A stretch of DNA of 64,000 nucleotides from Xestospongia muta (GCA_963693285.1 OY848918.1:10567092-10631091), one strand, 5' to 3'. Counted from the first letter of the stretch, positions 26,601 through 40,400 are shown. The notes: a model not told the origin generated them from the sequence alone. Numbers and translations: made by a program.

Positions 26601-28434
26601 GATTATTCTCGATTACCTTTTCTGCCTACCTATTTTAATTTTATTGGACCCAATACACAAGCATGTATTACTATCACAATTGTGAATGACAACATCACAG
26701 AACCTTTACTTGAGTTCTTCAATATAACATTATTATCTTATGATCCAAATACAAGTCCTACTCCAGGTTATACAGGACTAACTGTAGATACAACCCCTTC
26801 AAGTATTTATATAGAAGATGATGATCGTAAGTTGATTTGATCAACATGTCGGTTACATTTAAAAACTTGAATAGAAACTGAAGTTAGATTTGAGCAATCC
26901 TATGTCACATTCTCTGAAACTGATGGTGATCAAAATATTTATGTTATACTAGATGGAAGACAAATATCAAGCAATAAAACTGTGGAGGTTTATGATATTA
27001 AAACAAGTAATCATTTGCTAGAAGTCAACATAATACATTTTAGATACCTTGATCAATTCCCTTTCTTTTTCAGATCAAACATTTGGAATTCTTACAATTG
27101 TTAGTGGTGCACCTCCTCAAAGACAAGCTGTTGTTTTTCCTGTTGTCAACAATAAAATAGCTCTAGAATTGGATAAATTGACACAACTTGGTTTAAGAAA
27201 TTACAGTATACTTCCAGTAGGAAATTCATTTACTATGAATGTAACAGTTGTGGATGATGATAGTAAATGAAATATCAATTTAATGTATAATTAAACTTGC
27301 AATTCCACTATATCATTTTTTAGCTGCTACAGTGAACTTTGGTCATGCTGTATATTATTACACTGAAAACCATGGTGTAGTATCAGATATTACCATTGTA
27401 TTATCTACTGAAATTGCTCAAGGCTTTACTGTTACTGTATTTGGAGGTATATAATTTTATATGACTGTTCTATATTTTGTTACTTTAGGACCTGGTACTC
27501 AACCTTCAAATATTAAAATATCTGGTGTTAATGTAAATCAAAGTATTAAATTTACAGCACATGGAGCACGTTCTCAAGGACTACCTGGTTTTACTATCAT
27601 CAATGATACTGTTCCCCTGGAAACCATTGAACAATATAATCTTTCCTTTAGTAATCCATCTATAGCCAATGGTTTAATACTGGGTCCTGGTACAGTTATA
27701 AAAATTATAGATGATGATGGTAAGAAAATAAGTAGAATTTTATTCATTCACAATTTTGTCCTACAAAAATTATTTTCAAAGAAATTAAATGACATGATCA
27801 TTATCAATCAATGTTACATGCAATAACATTTAAAACAATAACAATAAAATTTTAACACATGGTTATTTGTCTAAAGATTCTAACACAATCTCATCAACAA
27901 AATTAAGTTCATCATCACCAGTTGATGTCTTTGGTACATCAGTCAAAGGTACATACTACATAGTATGTTTCTGTGCTTACCTTTTGCAAATTTATGACTC
28001 TGTTGTCATTATATCAACAGTTAATGTTAATGTGACTAGTACATTATCTATAGGTAACTAACAATCACAACTCAATTTGTTTTATTAGTTTCTATTATAG
28101 ATTATCCATCAAGTAATGATGATGCTAACATATCATTGTTAGGTAAACATCGTGTGAGTAATGTTTGTAGGTCAATAATGATGCTATTCTTATAGTTGTA
28201 CTTCCAGTCACTGTCATACTGTTATTATCAGTTATAACTCTGGTTATTATGTCAGTGATATGTTGGTTTAAAATAAGAAAGAAACTAGGCTCACTAAAAG
28301 AGACCATCACTCACATTGATAACATTCCTAGTTTTCCAATTTATGATACTCCTGATACAGACACTGCTAGTGCTACCAAAACAACAACACTGGAACTAAA
28401 AGAAAATGTTGCTTATGGAGAAATAAGTCATTGA
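23634..28434 (+). CDS. C: Calx-beta single-pass receptor with ITIM-like tail
   Basis: Eighteen exons with GT-AG borders sum to 2,826 nt, giving 941 aa: 23634-23682, 23736-23921, 24197-24343, 24386-24607, 24756-24944, 24996-25190, 25241-25417, 25468-25686, 26393-26545, 26599-26826, 26875-27006, 27074-27262, 27324-27446, 27489-27719, 27877-27948, 28021-28053, 28101-28142, 28196-28434. Order: signal peptide (MTNEAIFLLFILLPTT), six-Cys module (to about residue 78), six Calx-beta repeats (79-813), Ser/Thr/Asp-rich stalk (814-862), membrane segment (VVLPVTVILLLSVITLVIMS), short basic stretch, and a tail with PIYDTPDT and final VAYGEISH-stop. VAYGEI fits the ITIM consensus. I infer a type I surface receptor that could recruit SH2 proteins when phosphorylated. 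No break was found. It seems to show the ancestral domain order of the cluster. Confidence 0.85.
25687..26392 (+). other. Intron 8 of gene C
   Basis: This 706-bp intron corresponds to the 522-bp intron 7932-8453 of A1. Both sit between the third and fourth Calx-beta repeats. I see no exon in either. Open stretches on the opposite strand here are chance ORFs. Confidence 0.5.
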
Positions 28435-29400
28435 CTTATTATGTTGTATGTGACTTCTTTATCCTTGCATTAAACATTTTAGTTATAAGAATTGGTTTAG
28501 TTAATGTGTACATTTATCAATGGTCTAATGAACAAGAAACATGTCTATAATATTGAGTTTTGTGTCTAAAATATATTATATATGTAGACTTTATTATCAT
28601 ATTGATTGTAAATAGTTTAGCAGAAATGTTAAACATAAGTTGTTTATACACAATAGGTCATAAATTTTATATTATACAGTTTTATATAATTTTTTTATAG
28701 AAACGGAATAGAGATGACTACTGTTAGTCCTTTACAAAGAATGCAAACAAAATATAATGTGCCGATATTTTATACTATGCATTTTTGTACTCTATTAATA
28801 TACTTTATTGTATAAACGTGCCTGTACTGTTCTTATAAATAAGCTTCTTACAAGTTACGTACATTAGTTTATATAAGACTGACCAAGAAAAACATAAACA
28901 TTGATTATTTATAACAACAGATGCTACATTGTAAAACTATGTCTTTATATAATACTGGTAATACGTGATGAACATGTTTGACAAGCAGACTCTTAAATAT
29001 TAAAGAATAAGATGTATACATTTAAATTAACACTTTATGAGTAAATATTACCTGTTCATAATCAAGGAATAATAACAGTTTTTGTAATGTATTAAACATG
29101 ATAATACTTGGTATTTTAAATAAATTGGTGTAGTACATGTGGAACAGCAAGAATAGTGCATATGTCACTTTTAGTAATTGTGTCTAATACCAGTTCATAA
29201 GTCACAAATGTAAACTCAATTTTGAAACTTCATGCTATAGTTTAAATAATGGAACTTACCAATACAAACTTCATTAATACTTAAAACTACATTGACCACT
29301 AGAAGTCAATCAAGATACACAGCAAATGAACCTATACTGTCAACAGTATATGTAAATTTATTGCATTATTAAAGTATTAAATGAAATATGACCATTAGCA
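28435..29400 (+). other. 3'UTR and flank of gene C
   Basis: AT-rich and without exons. The first 600 bp parallel the flank after 21024. No clean AATAAA close to the stop was identified; an AATTAAC...TATTAAAG region near 29000 corresponds to the 21378 hexamer region. Confidence 0.4.
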
Positions 29401-29409
29401 CTAGTTTTT

Positions 29410-30027
29410 ATTATGATAGTTATGATATGATAGTTAATGATGTCAATTAACCTTACAGTGATGTAATGTTTATTGTGTTTACTTTAGTAAATGTTAGCTG
29501 TTTTCATAAAACATTAATGCAAATAGCTTACCTTTGATCATTTCATCAATGGAAACAGAATTTAAACTTCCATATATATTTCTATATTAGTAGTTGTAGT
29601 CTTTGTCACAGAGTTCCAGTTAGTATGCATACACATCATATCACATCAAAGATCCTATCAAATAAAACAAACCAGCAGTTAGTTAGTTATACACTGTAAA
29701 AATTGATTTGTTGATTTAACCAATATATTGTTATACAGGTTGCATATAGCAAACTCAGTATGATTTAAAAGTAAACATTACACACTATTGATTACTAATG
29801 TACTACTGTTTATATAGCTAGTAGTAAATTAATAATAAAAACAATATTATGTTTACTTTTACATCATACTACATTTGCTACATGCAACCTGTATAACAAT
29901 ATATTAGTTAAATCAAAAAATCAATTTTACAGTGTACATATTGATGGTATATGGTCTGATGTACACAAAGAACATATTTAGAAGTTTAATCTACTCTACA
30001 GTGGGGGAGATTGCTTAAGATCTTAAG
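29410..30027 (+). promoter_or_regulatory. Upstream block of E0, split by a MITE
   Basis: Third copy of the MTQ-type upstream block. Segments 29410-29665 and 29937-30027 align with 21501-21830 and 4845-5112. The transposon-like element at 29692-29934 interrupts the alignment. Confidence 0.5.
29692..29934. mobile_element. MITE with long terminal inverted repeats
   Basis: A 243-bp element whose ends are near-perfect inverted repeats of about 85-90 bp, beginning CACTGTAAAA and ending TTTTACAGTG. It is flanked by TA on both sides, consistent with a TA target duplication as in Tc1/mariner-type elements (family not proven). It has no ORF. The paralogous upstream blocks at 21770 and 4990 lack it, so they act as empty sites. 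Confidence 0.8.
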
Positions 30028-31067
30028 ATGACTCAGAGTATATTGGTTGTGCTATATCTTTTACTTTCTACAGGTAAGTTTGTGGATATATAGATATTTC
30101 ATTTTATATTTACTACATTTTATATTCACTACAACAATATTAGTTAATGTAATTGGTATATCTTTATAGCACAAGCCCAGCAATATTCGGCAGTATCAAC
30201 ATTTAATGAAGATGATATGGTACAATGTTTTAATGATGTTACATCATGTAATGCTAACAGTAATGTAATGATGATAACTGCTGGACAATGTTGTAATTCA
30301 ACTGGAGGATCTTCTAGACATTTGAGAGTTGTTTTGGTAATCAAGTTTCTTGCAGCAGTTGTTTTGGTAGGTTTACTAAATTGTTATTTAATATCAACAA
30401 ATGTAGATTAAATATTACACCCAATAGTGAAACTGTTACAATTAGACAATTCAACATTGTAAAATACTTTCAAAATTATTTCATTCATGTACATTGATCT
30501 TATACTAGTGTTTCATATATCTAATGATTACAGAATTAATTGTCTAGCCCTATATCAAACTACTAAACCTTTTACTTGTTTTGCAGCAGTTACATTCAGT
30601 CAAAGATTATATGCCTTTGGACATGAAAACAGAGGAGAAACAGTACCTTTTCCAGTTACTATATCCTATTTCTCTGGTACTGGTAGCTACAATGTTAGCC
30701 TTAGAGTTAACCAAAACCCAAATACATTACCAAGTGAGTTCTTGTTAGAGTAAAGTCAAAGTTATCATTGATTTTGTAGATGGTTGGAATTTCATTACCA
30801 GATTTTCAAAACGTGCCCTTCAGTATACACCAACAACTACATCACACAACTTCTCTATGACATTAACTACTAGTGGAAACCAGGTTGCTCTTGAAGATGC
30901 ACTAAATTTTACTCTTGTGCTATCTGTTATATCCTCCTCCTTTATATGTATCTATCTTTCAATCCTATGTCACATTCTCTGAAGCTGATGGTGATCAAAA
31001 TATCTATGTTATACTAAATGGAAGACAATTATCAAACAATAAAACTGTGGAGGTCTATGATATTAGA
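30028..31067 (+). pseudogene. E0: broken Calx-beta receptor 5' module
   Basis: Exon 1 (30028-30073) encodes a signal peptide (MTQSILVVLYLLLST). Exon 2 (from 30170) carries the six-Cys module, but a 4-nt deletion near 30334 relative to the other copies shifts the frame before the last two Cys. Exon 3 (30587-30733) is intact. Exon 4 (from 30780) follows the Calx-beta second half up to about 30945 and then joins directly to sequence matching the middle of exon 11 of A1/C (CAATCCTATGTCACATTCTC, as at 26897); TGA follows in the exon-4 frame. The piece ends at a donor-like site near 31067. Exons 5-10 have thus been deleted and the frame is lost. I read it as a pseudogene directly upstream of gene E. 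Confidence 0.75.
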
Positions 31068-31139
31068 ACAAGTAATCACTTGCTAGAAGTCAACAAGACT
31101 TCAGATCTTTTTGTATATAAGGTACCCTCTCACCATGGA

Positions 31140-31520
31140 TTCATAGGAATAGCTAGTCATACTTCGTGAAAATCACGCTTGTGTACACAACACGTGTCTG
31201 ATACCACATCATTAATTAATACTTCACATTCACTAAACACGAAATTTAATACCCACGAAATTTAAATAATAAAGCAACATTTTAAAAGCATAAAAATTTA
31301 AACCCTAGAAAATTAGTACCCTTACGGTAGTCCAAACATGGGGCCAAGTACATTATGTAAGGACTTAAGTAAAGTACAAGTACTTTTGAAAAATGTTAAA
31401 TACAGGTACAAGTACAAGCTCCAATAATGAAGATGTACTTAAGTAAAGTACAAGTACTTTTGAAAGTACTTAATTACAAGTACAAGTACAAATTGTTTCA
31501 ACTAATAGGTATAATGAATT
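31140..31520. repeat. GTACTT-rich interspersed repeat
   Basis: Two near-copies of a block containing ACTTAAGTAAAGTACAAGTA and TTTTGAAA(A/G) lie at about 31360-31400 and 31436-31480, next to a repeated ACGAAATTTAA motif at about 31239-31265. Sequence of this type is common in non-autonomous DNA transposons, but no terminal repeats could be defined. It separates E0 from gene E. Confidence 0.45.
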
Positions 31521-31917
31521 AGCTATAGGGAAGTATTTGGTAGTGCTTACTGCTTAGATAGTGTCAAACACTATTATAATTATGGTACATTATTGCATTT
31601 TATAAACATCATACAACTGTTTAAATGTCTCATCACTCAGTTTACATCTTTCTGGTGTGAAAATTACTATTATGTAAGAAGTCCTAATGACTGTTTTTGT
31701 AATTTAAAATTTACATTGCATCTTTGGTCAAGTGTTTAACTAACTTATATATAATTATATACACTTTTGATCATTTATATTAAAATCATAACAAATTTTA
31801 TGCATTTTCTATATCATTGTATGGCCAGGTAGGAGTTTAGTTTCTATTTAAATTAACAAGGGGTCTTCAGACTACAAAATATTTGGACCCAGTGTGACAA
31901 CTTTGTTGTCTGACAAT

Positions 31918-34900
31918 ATGCTGTGGCCATTGTTTACAGTGAGTATAGTGACTTGTATTGTTGGAAGTAAGTGTTATTGTATTTATGATCATCTTAATGA
32001 TCTACTAAGTACAGAATTGATAATTACTCAGAATGTGTGAACCAAAAATTAACAGTTAAAGATGCAATTTTAGTGTCTCTCTCCCTGGCAGGTCAAGGGA
32101 CTCTTATATTCACAACTCATCCAGCTAGTCATGAAGTGACAGTGGGAGAATCTGTAACAATAACATGTAATGTATCAGATCCTAATGCTGAGATCTATTG
32201 GCAATATGAGTATGTAGCCATTGACTCTTCAAATACTGACTACATAATCAATGGTGGTAGTTTGACCATCAATAATTTCATTGTTTCAAAATCAGGATGT
32301 TATCGGTGTGCTGCCAGTGATGACAAGAGTGTGACAGTCCTACTATCACATATTGGTTTATTAACTGCATTTAGTAAGTTGAGTTTTAACACACTTTCTC
32401 AAAAGGTGGAAAGATTCAAGTGAATCTTTCATAATATATAGACCTCTGTTATCACTTATACTTCCATGATAAATTAAACCAATTAGGTCTGATATTTGTG
32501 TGCTACTTCATTGAAGCAGTGTATGTATAATATCTTTTATGATCTTTGTGTATTTACTGGAAACTTTAGCATAACACATGTGTAGCAATGTCAACAAAGA
32601 GGTAGACTAATATTGGTGATAGTTTTGGTTTGTTTTATTATAAATCATATAGATAATGGCCATGAATGGTTGTTTTTACTACCAATGTATACCAAAACAA
32701 AAATATATATATATATATATCAGCTTTGTATGGTATAAAGGACATATACTAATATAATATCTTATGATAACATATTATGATGTTCCTTTTATTAGCTCAA
32801 CGTACCTACTCCATGGAACCTCAAGACTATACATCTTATATAGTTCTCACCACACTATCTGACAATTCTGTACAATTAGTTGGTCGTGAAGCACTACCAT
32901 TTGAGTGTGAACTAGGAAGACCTTTTTATGCAACTGTTCGACCAAAAATTACATGGGAAGTCCATTTTTCAAGTTGTGAAAAGATTGAAATTGTCAACAG
33001 TCAGCCATTAGATGTTATATATGGGATACAATTCAACAATAAGGGTTATTTACAAATACATTTTCCAAATATTACTCAACACAATGATACCAAAGTTCGA
33101 TGCATTTCTACAAATCCTTTAAGCCAACAAGAAAAGGTCTATAGTAACTGGGCTACAGTAATACTATTGGGTAAGTTTAAAGTAAACTGTTTATGTGTAT
33201 ATTTCCCTTTAAAATGTTCAATTTAACCATCATTTGGTTATACAAGTTGCAATTGCAAACTTATTTTTGTCAAAAGAGTAATCATAATACTGTTTTCATT
33301 ACTAATGTACTACTGTTTGTGTAGGTACAAAACCATCAATTTCATAGTACATTAGTAATCAAAAGAGTAATCATAATACTACTAATGTACTACTGTTTGT
33401 GTAGGTACAAAACCATCAATTTTATAGTACATTAGTAATCAAAATAAAACCATGTATTAGTTAATTCAACCAATCAGTTTTTACAATGTATTTGGTGAAA
33501 AAAATTGATTGGTTGATTTAAATAATATATAGATATACAAGTTATATGTAAAAAATGTCTTTGATGTAAAAAGTAAACATAAGTTTGTTTTGTTTACTGT
33601 GGGTTGAGAATTAATTATTGGAAATAATTTATTTATTCTTAGGCAAAATAAAATGTTGGGTCACTTCATTGTATTTTGTAAGGATTTATGCAACAAACAA
33701 TGTCTATGAATCAGTTAAAATGATCGATTTACATTTAAAGTAATATAATCCAAACTTCAATCATATATTAAAAAGTAATTTAATTAATATTAATATGATG
33801 GTTAATATTATGGTTAATATGATGATAGTTTGGACTGTATTACTTTTAAAATAAAAAGTTGCTTTAATCTCTACAAATTATATTAATATAACTAGATAAG
33901 TTCATCAGTAACAGCTCTGGACTATTTAGCATCTTATTTGTCAAATAAAATCATTATCACTATTATCTACATAAATGGTCAATTCTATAGTATATATACA
34001 TAGTGATCAAAACAGACTAATGTTTAATTTTGCTACATGCAACCTATATAACCATGTATTGATCTAATCAGATTTACTAGTTACATGTGTAAGGTTAGTT
34101 TTCCTTGTTGAGGCAACCATAAGAAAGATTTGCCAAAAGGTCAGGCCAGACCAATAAGATTCTAATTACACTGTTTAAACTGCTAGGATTTAAAAATGTG
34201 AAAGCAATGGAATTTTAGGATATATATAATTATAATTGATGTGACTAATAGTGATGATGTTTCATTGACTGAAGAAATAGACATTTGAATCATAAAATTG
34301 CTGAAAAAGACAATGACATTGTCTGCTGATCACATTTAAAAACTTATGAATACAATGAAGTTAAAGATATTGGTCAAACTTTACTTGACAAAATTGCAGA
34401 AATGGATGGAGAGAACACTACTCATCTTTACAAAAAATATAGCCTTACTTTGGATGACTGATAACTACTGCCATGCAAATACATTCATACACTAAGGAAT
34501 ATTTTTGATGTGTTAATGAAAAAAATAACAAATTATTATATGATTACTATATGAATGTTATAATTGTCCTCTCTTCACAATTATTATTATTATCGTTTTT
34601 CCTGACTTAGATGAAATCTTTCCAGAATCACAAGCAACAGGTTCATATAATCCCATTGTTCAGAAACCTCCACTAAATGTATGGGACGAAGATCTAGGAA
34701 CTGGAACAATCCTGCCATGTTTAAAAGACAATGGTAATTTTAATCTGTTAACTCCTGGGTAAGTTAATTTAAAGAAGTCTATAATATAATGCTTTTAATT
34801 AGATGGAGACTATCTTCAGATATTAAGACATTCTACAATGTTGAAACTTTGAGACCAACAAGACCTGATGCTGCATTTGTAGGATATACTAACATGTGGT

Positions 34901-37433
34901 TAAATCTAACTAACAATAATTTAGTGGGTGATAGAATATTTTATTTGGTAAATAAACAAGGTGGATCATTTAAACTGGGAATTTCCAACATCATACAACG
35001 TATGTTTCTTGTTTCATATGCAGTTTGAATATTTTTTCTTTTTCAGGTCCAACTGATGTTCTACCTTCATTTGAAGTAGACCAACTAAACAAAGTAGCTT
35101 ATACTGTAGCACCTATTACATTGTCCTTTGTGGTAACTGGTGGTGGCAATATTAAGTCAGTTCGATGGTGGATTAATGGTGTCCTTGTTAACAGTAGGGG
35201 AAAGTTCTCCATTGATTCAAATACTTGGGCACTCACTATTAATAATATAACTTTTGATGACTCTGGTTTCTATCAAGCAGAAGTAATGACTAATCAGTCT
35301 GTTCGTGCTGAGCTCAAAAATTTTCTACTTGATGTAAAACGTAAGACAATATACTTAACAACATTAGAAAGAGCATTTATTGATTGTGTGGCCTTAAAAC
35401 CAAGCTGTTGTGTTAGCCAAAAATTTTCAACTAGAGTTAGCTTTGTTGCAAGACATGCATAAAAACACCATAACTTAAAAGCCCATGGTAATATACCTTA
35501 TGTATTATTCAACATTGAGGACACCTCTTTACTAAGTACACTGCTTCCAAGATTTCAGTGTCTACTATAGAAAACTTTATTTCATTTATCATTACACAAG
35601 TTAATTGCAACTGATATTGCTGTAAATTCCTCCTTCTTTTTATTGTAGTTGGACCAGCCTATGTCATATCCGGTACTGATGATTTCATTACCCCTTCATC
35701 ATCTAATATTACATTGGAATGTGTAGCAAGTGGAGCTCCACCCATAACATACTCATGGCGTAAAGATGGTATCATATTGACCAATGGAGGGCGAATTCAG
35801 GGAGCTAACACCTCACAACTATTCATCATCTCAATCAATGTCAGTGATATCGGACATTATGAGTGTCATCCAGAAAATAGTATACGTACTCTCAACTATT
35901 CAACAACTGAAGTTGGCATCAAAAGTGAGTCTACGCTAGGATGAATGGACAGGTAGATAGATAGATGAATGGACAGGTAGATAGATAGATGAATGGACAG
36001 GTAGATAGATAGATGAATGGACAGGTAGATAGATGGATGAATGGACAGGTAGATAGATAGATGAATGGACAGGTAGATAGATAGATGAATGGACAGGTAG
36101 ATAGATAGATGAATGGACAGGTAGATGATAGATGAATGGACAGGCAGATAGATAGATGAATGGACAGGTAGATAGATAGATGAATGGACAGGTAGATAGA
36201 TGGATGAATGGACAGGTAGATGATAGATGAATGGACAGGTAGATAGATGGATGAATGGACAGGCAGATAGATAGATGAATGGACAGGTAGATAGATAGAT
36301 GAATGGACAGGTAGATAGATAGATGAATGGACAGGTAGATAGATGGATGAATGGACAGGTAGATAGATAGATGAATGGACAGGTAGATAGATGGATGAAT
36401 GGACAGGCAGATAGATAGATGAATGGACAGGTAGATAGATAGATGAATGGACAGGCAGATAGATAGATGAATGGACAGGTAGATAGATGGATGAATGGAC
36501 AGGTAGATGATAGATGAATGGACAGGCAGACAGATGGATGAATGGACAGGTAGATGATAGATGAATGGACAGGCAGACAGATGGATGAATGGACAGGCAG
36601 ACAGATGGATGAATAGACAAGCAAATAGATAGATGAATGGACAGGTAGATAGATAGATGAATGGACAGGTAGATAGATAGATGAATGGACAGGTAGATGA
36701 TAGATGAATGGACAGGCAGACAGATGGATGAATGGACAAGCAAATAGATAGATGAATGGACAGGCAGATAGATAGATGAATGGACAGGTAGATAGATGGA
36801 TGAATGGACAGGCAGATAGATAAATGAATGGACAGGTAGATAGATAGATGAATGGACAGGTAGATAGATAGATGAATGGACAGGCAGATGATAGATGAAT
36901 GGATAACCAAATGAATAGATGAATGAATAAACAGATGGACAGATGGAAACTAGATGGACTAATGGATTGGTAGGATTCATTCCAAGAGGGCACTTGATGG
37001 TTTCTATTATGACAAATTAGAAGTTAGCTCTAATTGAAAGATGTTAAAATTACTGCTTCACTTTAAAGAAACTATACAATTCATTAATTAAGAATTCCAC
37101 AGGTTACTATACAATTGTAATAGCAAGTCTGTACAAGACCATTCATTATAAGTGAACTGATGATGAATTTAATGAAAGTGGTACTTGTGTTAGAATTAAT
37201 TACAATTACTACTGAGCTAAATATTCTATACTTAAGTTAGTAATACATTCAAAGTAAAGTACTTGTCTTCACTCATCCTTGCAAGTATTCATATCATATC
37301 TATATACATATCTTGGTATAACACTTACCCTACTGCTTGTAGGAGTAATATCAACACAGACATAATTTATTGTGATAGAATGTTATTAGTGTGATTGTGA
37401 TTTGTCTAGAGTAATTGTTGAATTTGTAGTTAT

Positions 37434-37488
<55 letters not shown>

Positions 37489-40400
37489 CCTTTCTTAACA
37501 TCTTTTCTCATTCAGTACCACTTGCTGTCAATAGATTAAATCCACAGACAATACCTGGTCTAGTTCCTGCAGCTCCTAATGGATATACTATTATTCCACC
37601 CAATAAGATCACCATAACTTCATCTGGAGATTTAGTGACTATGACATTAAGCACTGGTGACTCTGGGAGGTACACTATTACATCTCCTAATTTCAATGGA
37701 ACTATCATTATCGAACTGACAGTATTTGGTTAGTGGGAAGTAAATATCATCACCTTCCACCTTCACTTCATTTTCATTATCTAGAACCAGCATATGTTAT
37801 TGATATTACTGATGATCAAACAGCTACTAATGGTAGTACAGTTACAATAGAGTGTACTGCTGGTGGTACTCCAAGTGACTTCACCTTTCAATGGATGAAA
37901 AATGGTGTCGATATTTCAGGAGAGACAAACTCAACATTAAGAATATCTAGTGTTACTATCAGTGATATTGGAGAATACAAATGTACTCCATCTAATTCAA
38001 GGGGCAACACCAACAGTTCTTTTACCATACTTAGTGTCAATAGTAAGTGCACGTATATATTTTAGATAATGATCTCTCTCTCTCTCTCTCTCTCTCTCAG
38101 TTCCTCTGACTATTGATGGCTCATCACCTCAGACAATACCTGGTCTAGTTCCTGCAGTTCCTAATGGATATACTATTACTCCACCTAATCCTAATATCAC
38201 CATAACAACATCTGGACATTTAATAACTATGATATTAAATCCTGGTGACTCTGGGACCTACATTATTACATCTCCTGATTTCAATGGAGCTAGTGTTGTA
38301 ATTACATTGAGAGTACATGGTTAGTTTCAATCTAAACAATTTATCAATTCTTTTGTCTTCTTCTCTTCTACTTAGGACCAGCATATGCTATTGATATTAC
38401 TGATGATCAAACTGCTGCTATTGGTACCACAATCACAATAGAATGTACTGCTGGTGGTACTCCAAGTGACTTCACATATGAATGGATGAAAAATGGTGTC
38501 ATTATTTCAGGAGTGACAGATTCAACATTAAGAATATCTAGTGTTACTATCAGTGACATTGGACAATATAAAAGTACACCTTCTAACTCACTGGGTAGTA
38601 CCAATAGTTCCTCTAGCATACTTAGTGTCAATGGTAAGAACCAAAAGATTGAGTTGATGAATATCTCCTCTCTTTTTCCTCAGTTCCTTTAACAATCAAT
38701 GGATTGTCTCCTCAAACAATACTTGGTCTAGTTCCTCCAGTTCCTAATGGATACACTATTACTCCACCTAATCCTAAGATTAACTTAACTTCATCTGGAG
38801 ATTTAATGACTATGATATTAGATTATAGTGATGCTGGAAACTATACTATCACATCTCCTGATTTTAAAGGAGCTAGTGTTGTAATTACACTGACTGTACA
38901 AGGTTAGTTTTGTATGTTCAAAATGTGTTATAATCCCTCTATCAGGAAAAGCATGTGTTATTTATACTACTGATGATCAAACAGCTACTAATGGTAGTAC
39001 AGTTACAATAGAATGTATTGCTGGTGGTACTCCAAGTGACTCCACCTATCAATGGATGAAAAATGGTGTCATTATTTCAGGAGAGACAGGCTCAACATTA
39101 ACAATATCTAGTGTTACTATCAGTGACATTGGAGAATATAAATGTACACCTTCTAACTCACTGGGTAGTACCAACAGTTCCTCTAGCATACTTAGTGTCA
39201 ATGGTAAGAACCAAAAGATTGAGTTGATGAATATCTCCTCTCTTTTTCTCAGTTCCTCTAACCATCAATGGATTATCTCCTCAAACAGTATCTGGTCTAG
39301 TTCCTGCAGCATCTAATGGATACACTATTATTCCACCTAATCCTAAGATTAACTTAACTTCATCTGGAGATTTAATGACTATGATATTAGATTATAGTGA
39401 TGCTGGAAACTATACTATCACATCTCCTGATTTTAATGGAGCTAGTGTTGTAATTACACTGACTGTACAAGGTTAGTTTTGTATGTTCAAAATGTGTTAT
39501 AATCCCTCTATCAGGAAAAGCATGTGTTATTGATATTACTGATGATCAAATAGCTACTAATGGTAGTACAGTTACAATAGAATGTACTGCTGGTGGTACT
39601 CCAAGTGACTTCACATATGAATGGATGAAAAATGGTATCATTATTTCAGGAGAGACAGGCTCAACATTAATAATATCTAGTGTTACTATCAGTGACATTG
39701 GAAAATATAAATGTACACCTTCTAACTCACTGGGTAGTACCAACAGTTCCTCTAGCATACTTAGTGTCAATGGTAAGAACCAAAAGATTAATGTGATGAA
39801 TATCTCCTCTCTTTTTTCTTAGTTCCTTTAACCATCAATGGATTATCTCCTCAAACAATACCTGGTCTAGTTCCTCCAGTTCCTAATGGATACACTATTA
39901 CTCCACCTAATCCTAAGATTAACTTAACTTCATCTGGAGATTTAATGACTATGATATTAGATTATAGTGATGCTGGAACCTATACTATCATATCTCCTGA
40001 TTTTAATGGAGCTAGTGTTGTAATTACACTGACTGTACAAGGTTAGTTTTGTATGTTCAAAATGTGTTATAATCCCTCTATCAGGAAAAGCATGTGTTAT
40101 TTACACTACTGATGATCAAACAGCTACTAATGGTAGTACAGTTACAATAGAATGTATTGCTGGTTGTACTCCAAATGACTCCACCTATCAATGGATGAAA
40201 AATGGTGTCATTATTTCAGGAGTGACAGGCTCAACATTAAGAATATCTAGTGTTACTATCAGTGACATTGGAAAATATAAAAGTACACCTTCTAACTCAC
40301 TGGGTAGTACCAACAGTTCCTCTAGCATACTTAGTGTCAATGGTAAGAACCAAAAGATTGATGTCATGAATATCTCCTCTCTTTTTCCTCAGTTCCTTTA

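Noticed and set aside
34325..34460. Open stretch of about 44 codons ending LTLDD-stop in intron 3 of E
   Set aside because: It looks slightly protein-like, but it has no start, no clear splice sites and no family match; possibly a relic of a mobile element or gene.
35896..36993. Three long minus-strand ORFs of 324-365 codons with CPFIYLST-like repeats
   Set aside because: They lie in the 24-bp minisatellite. The period is divisible by three and the unit has no stop on that strand, so all frames stay open. There is no homology to coding sequence and the region is an intron of gene E.
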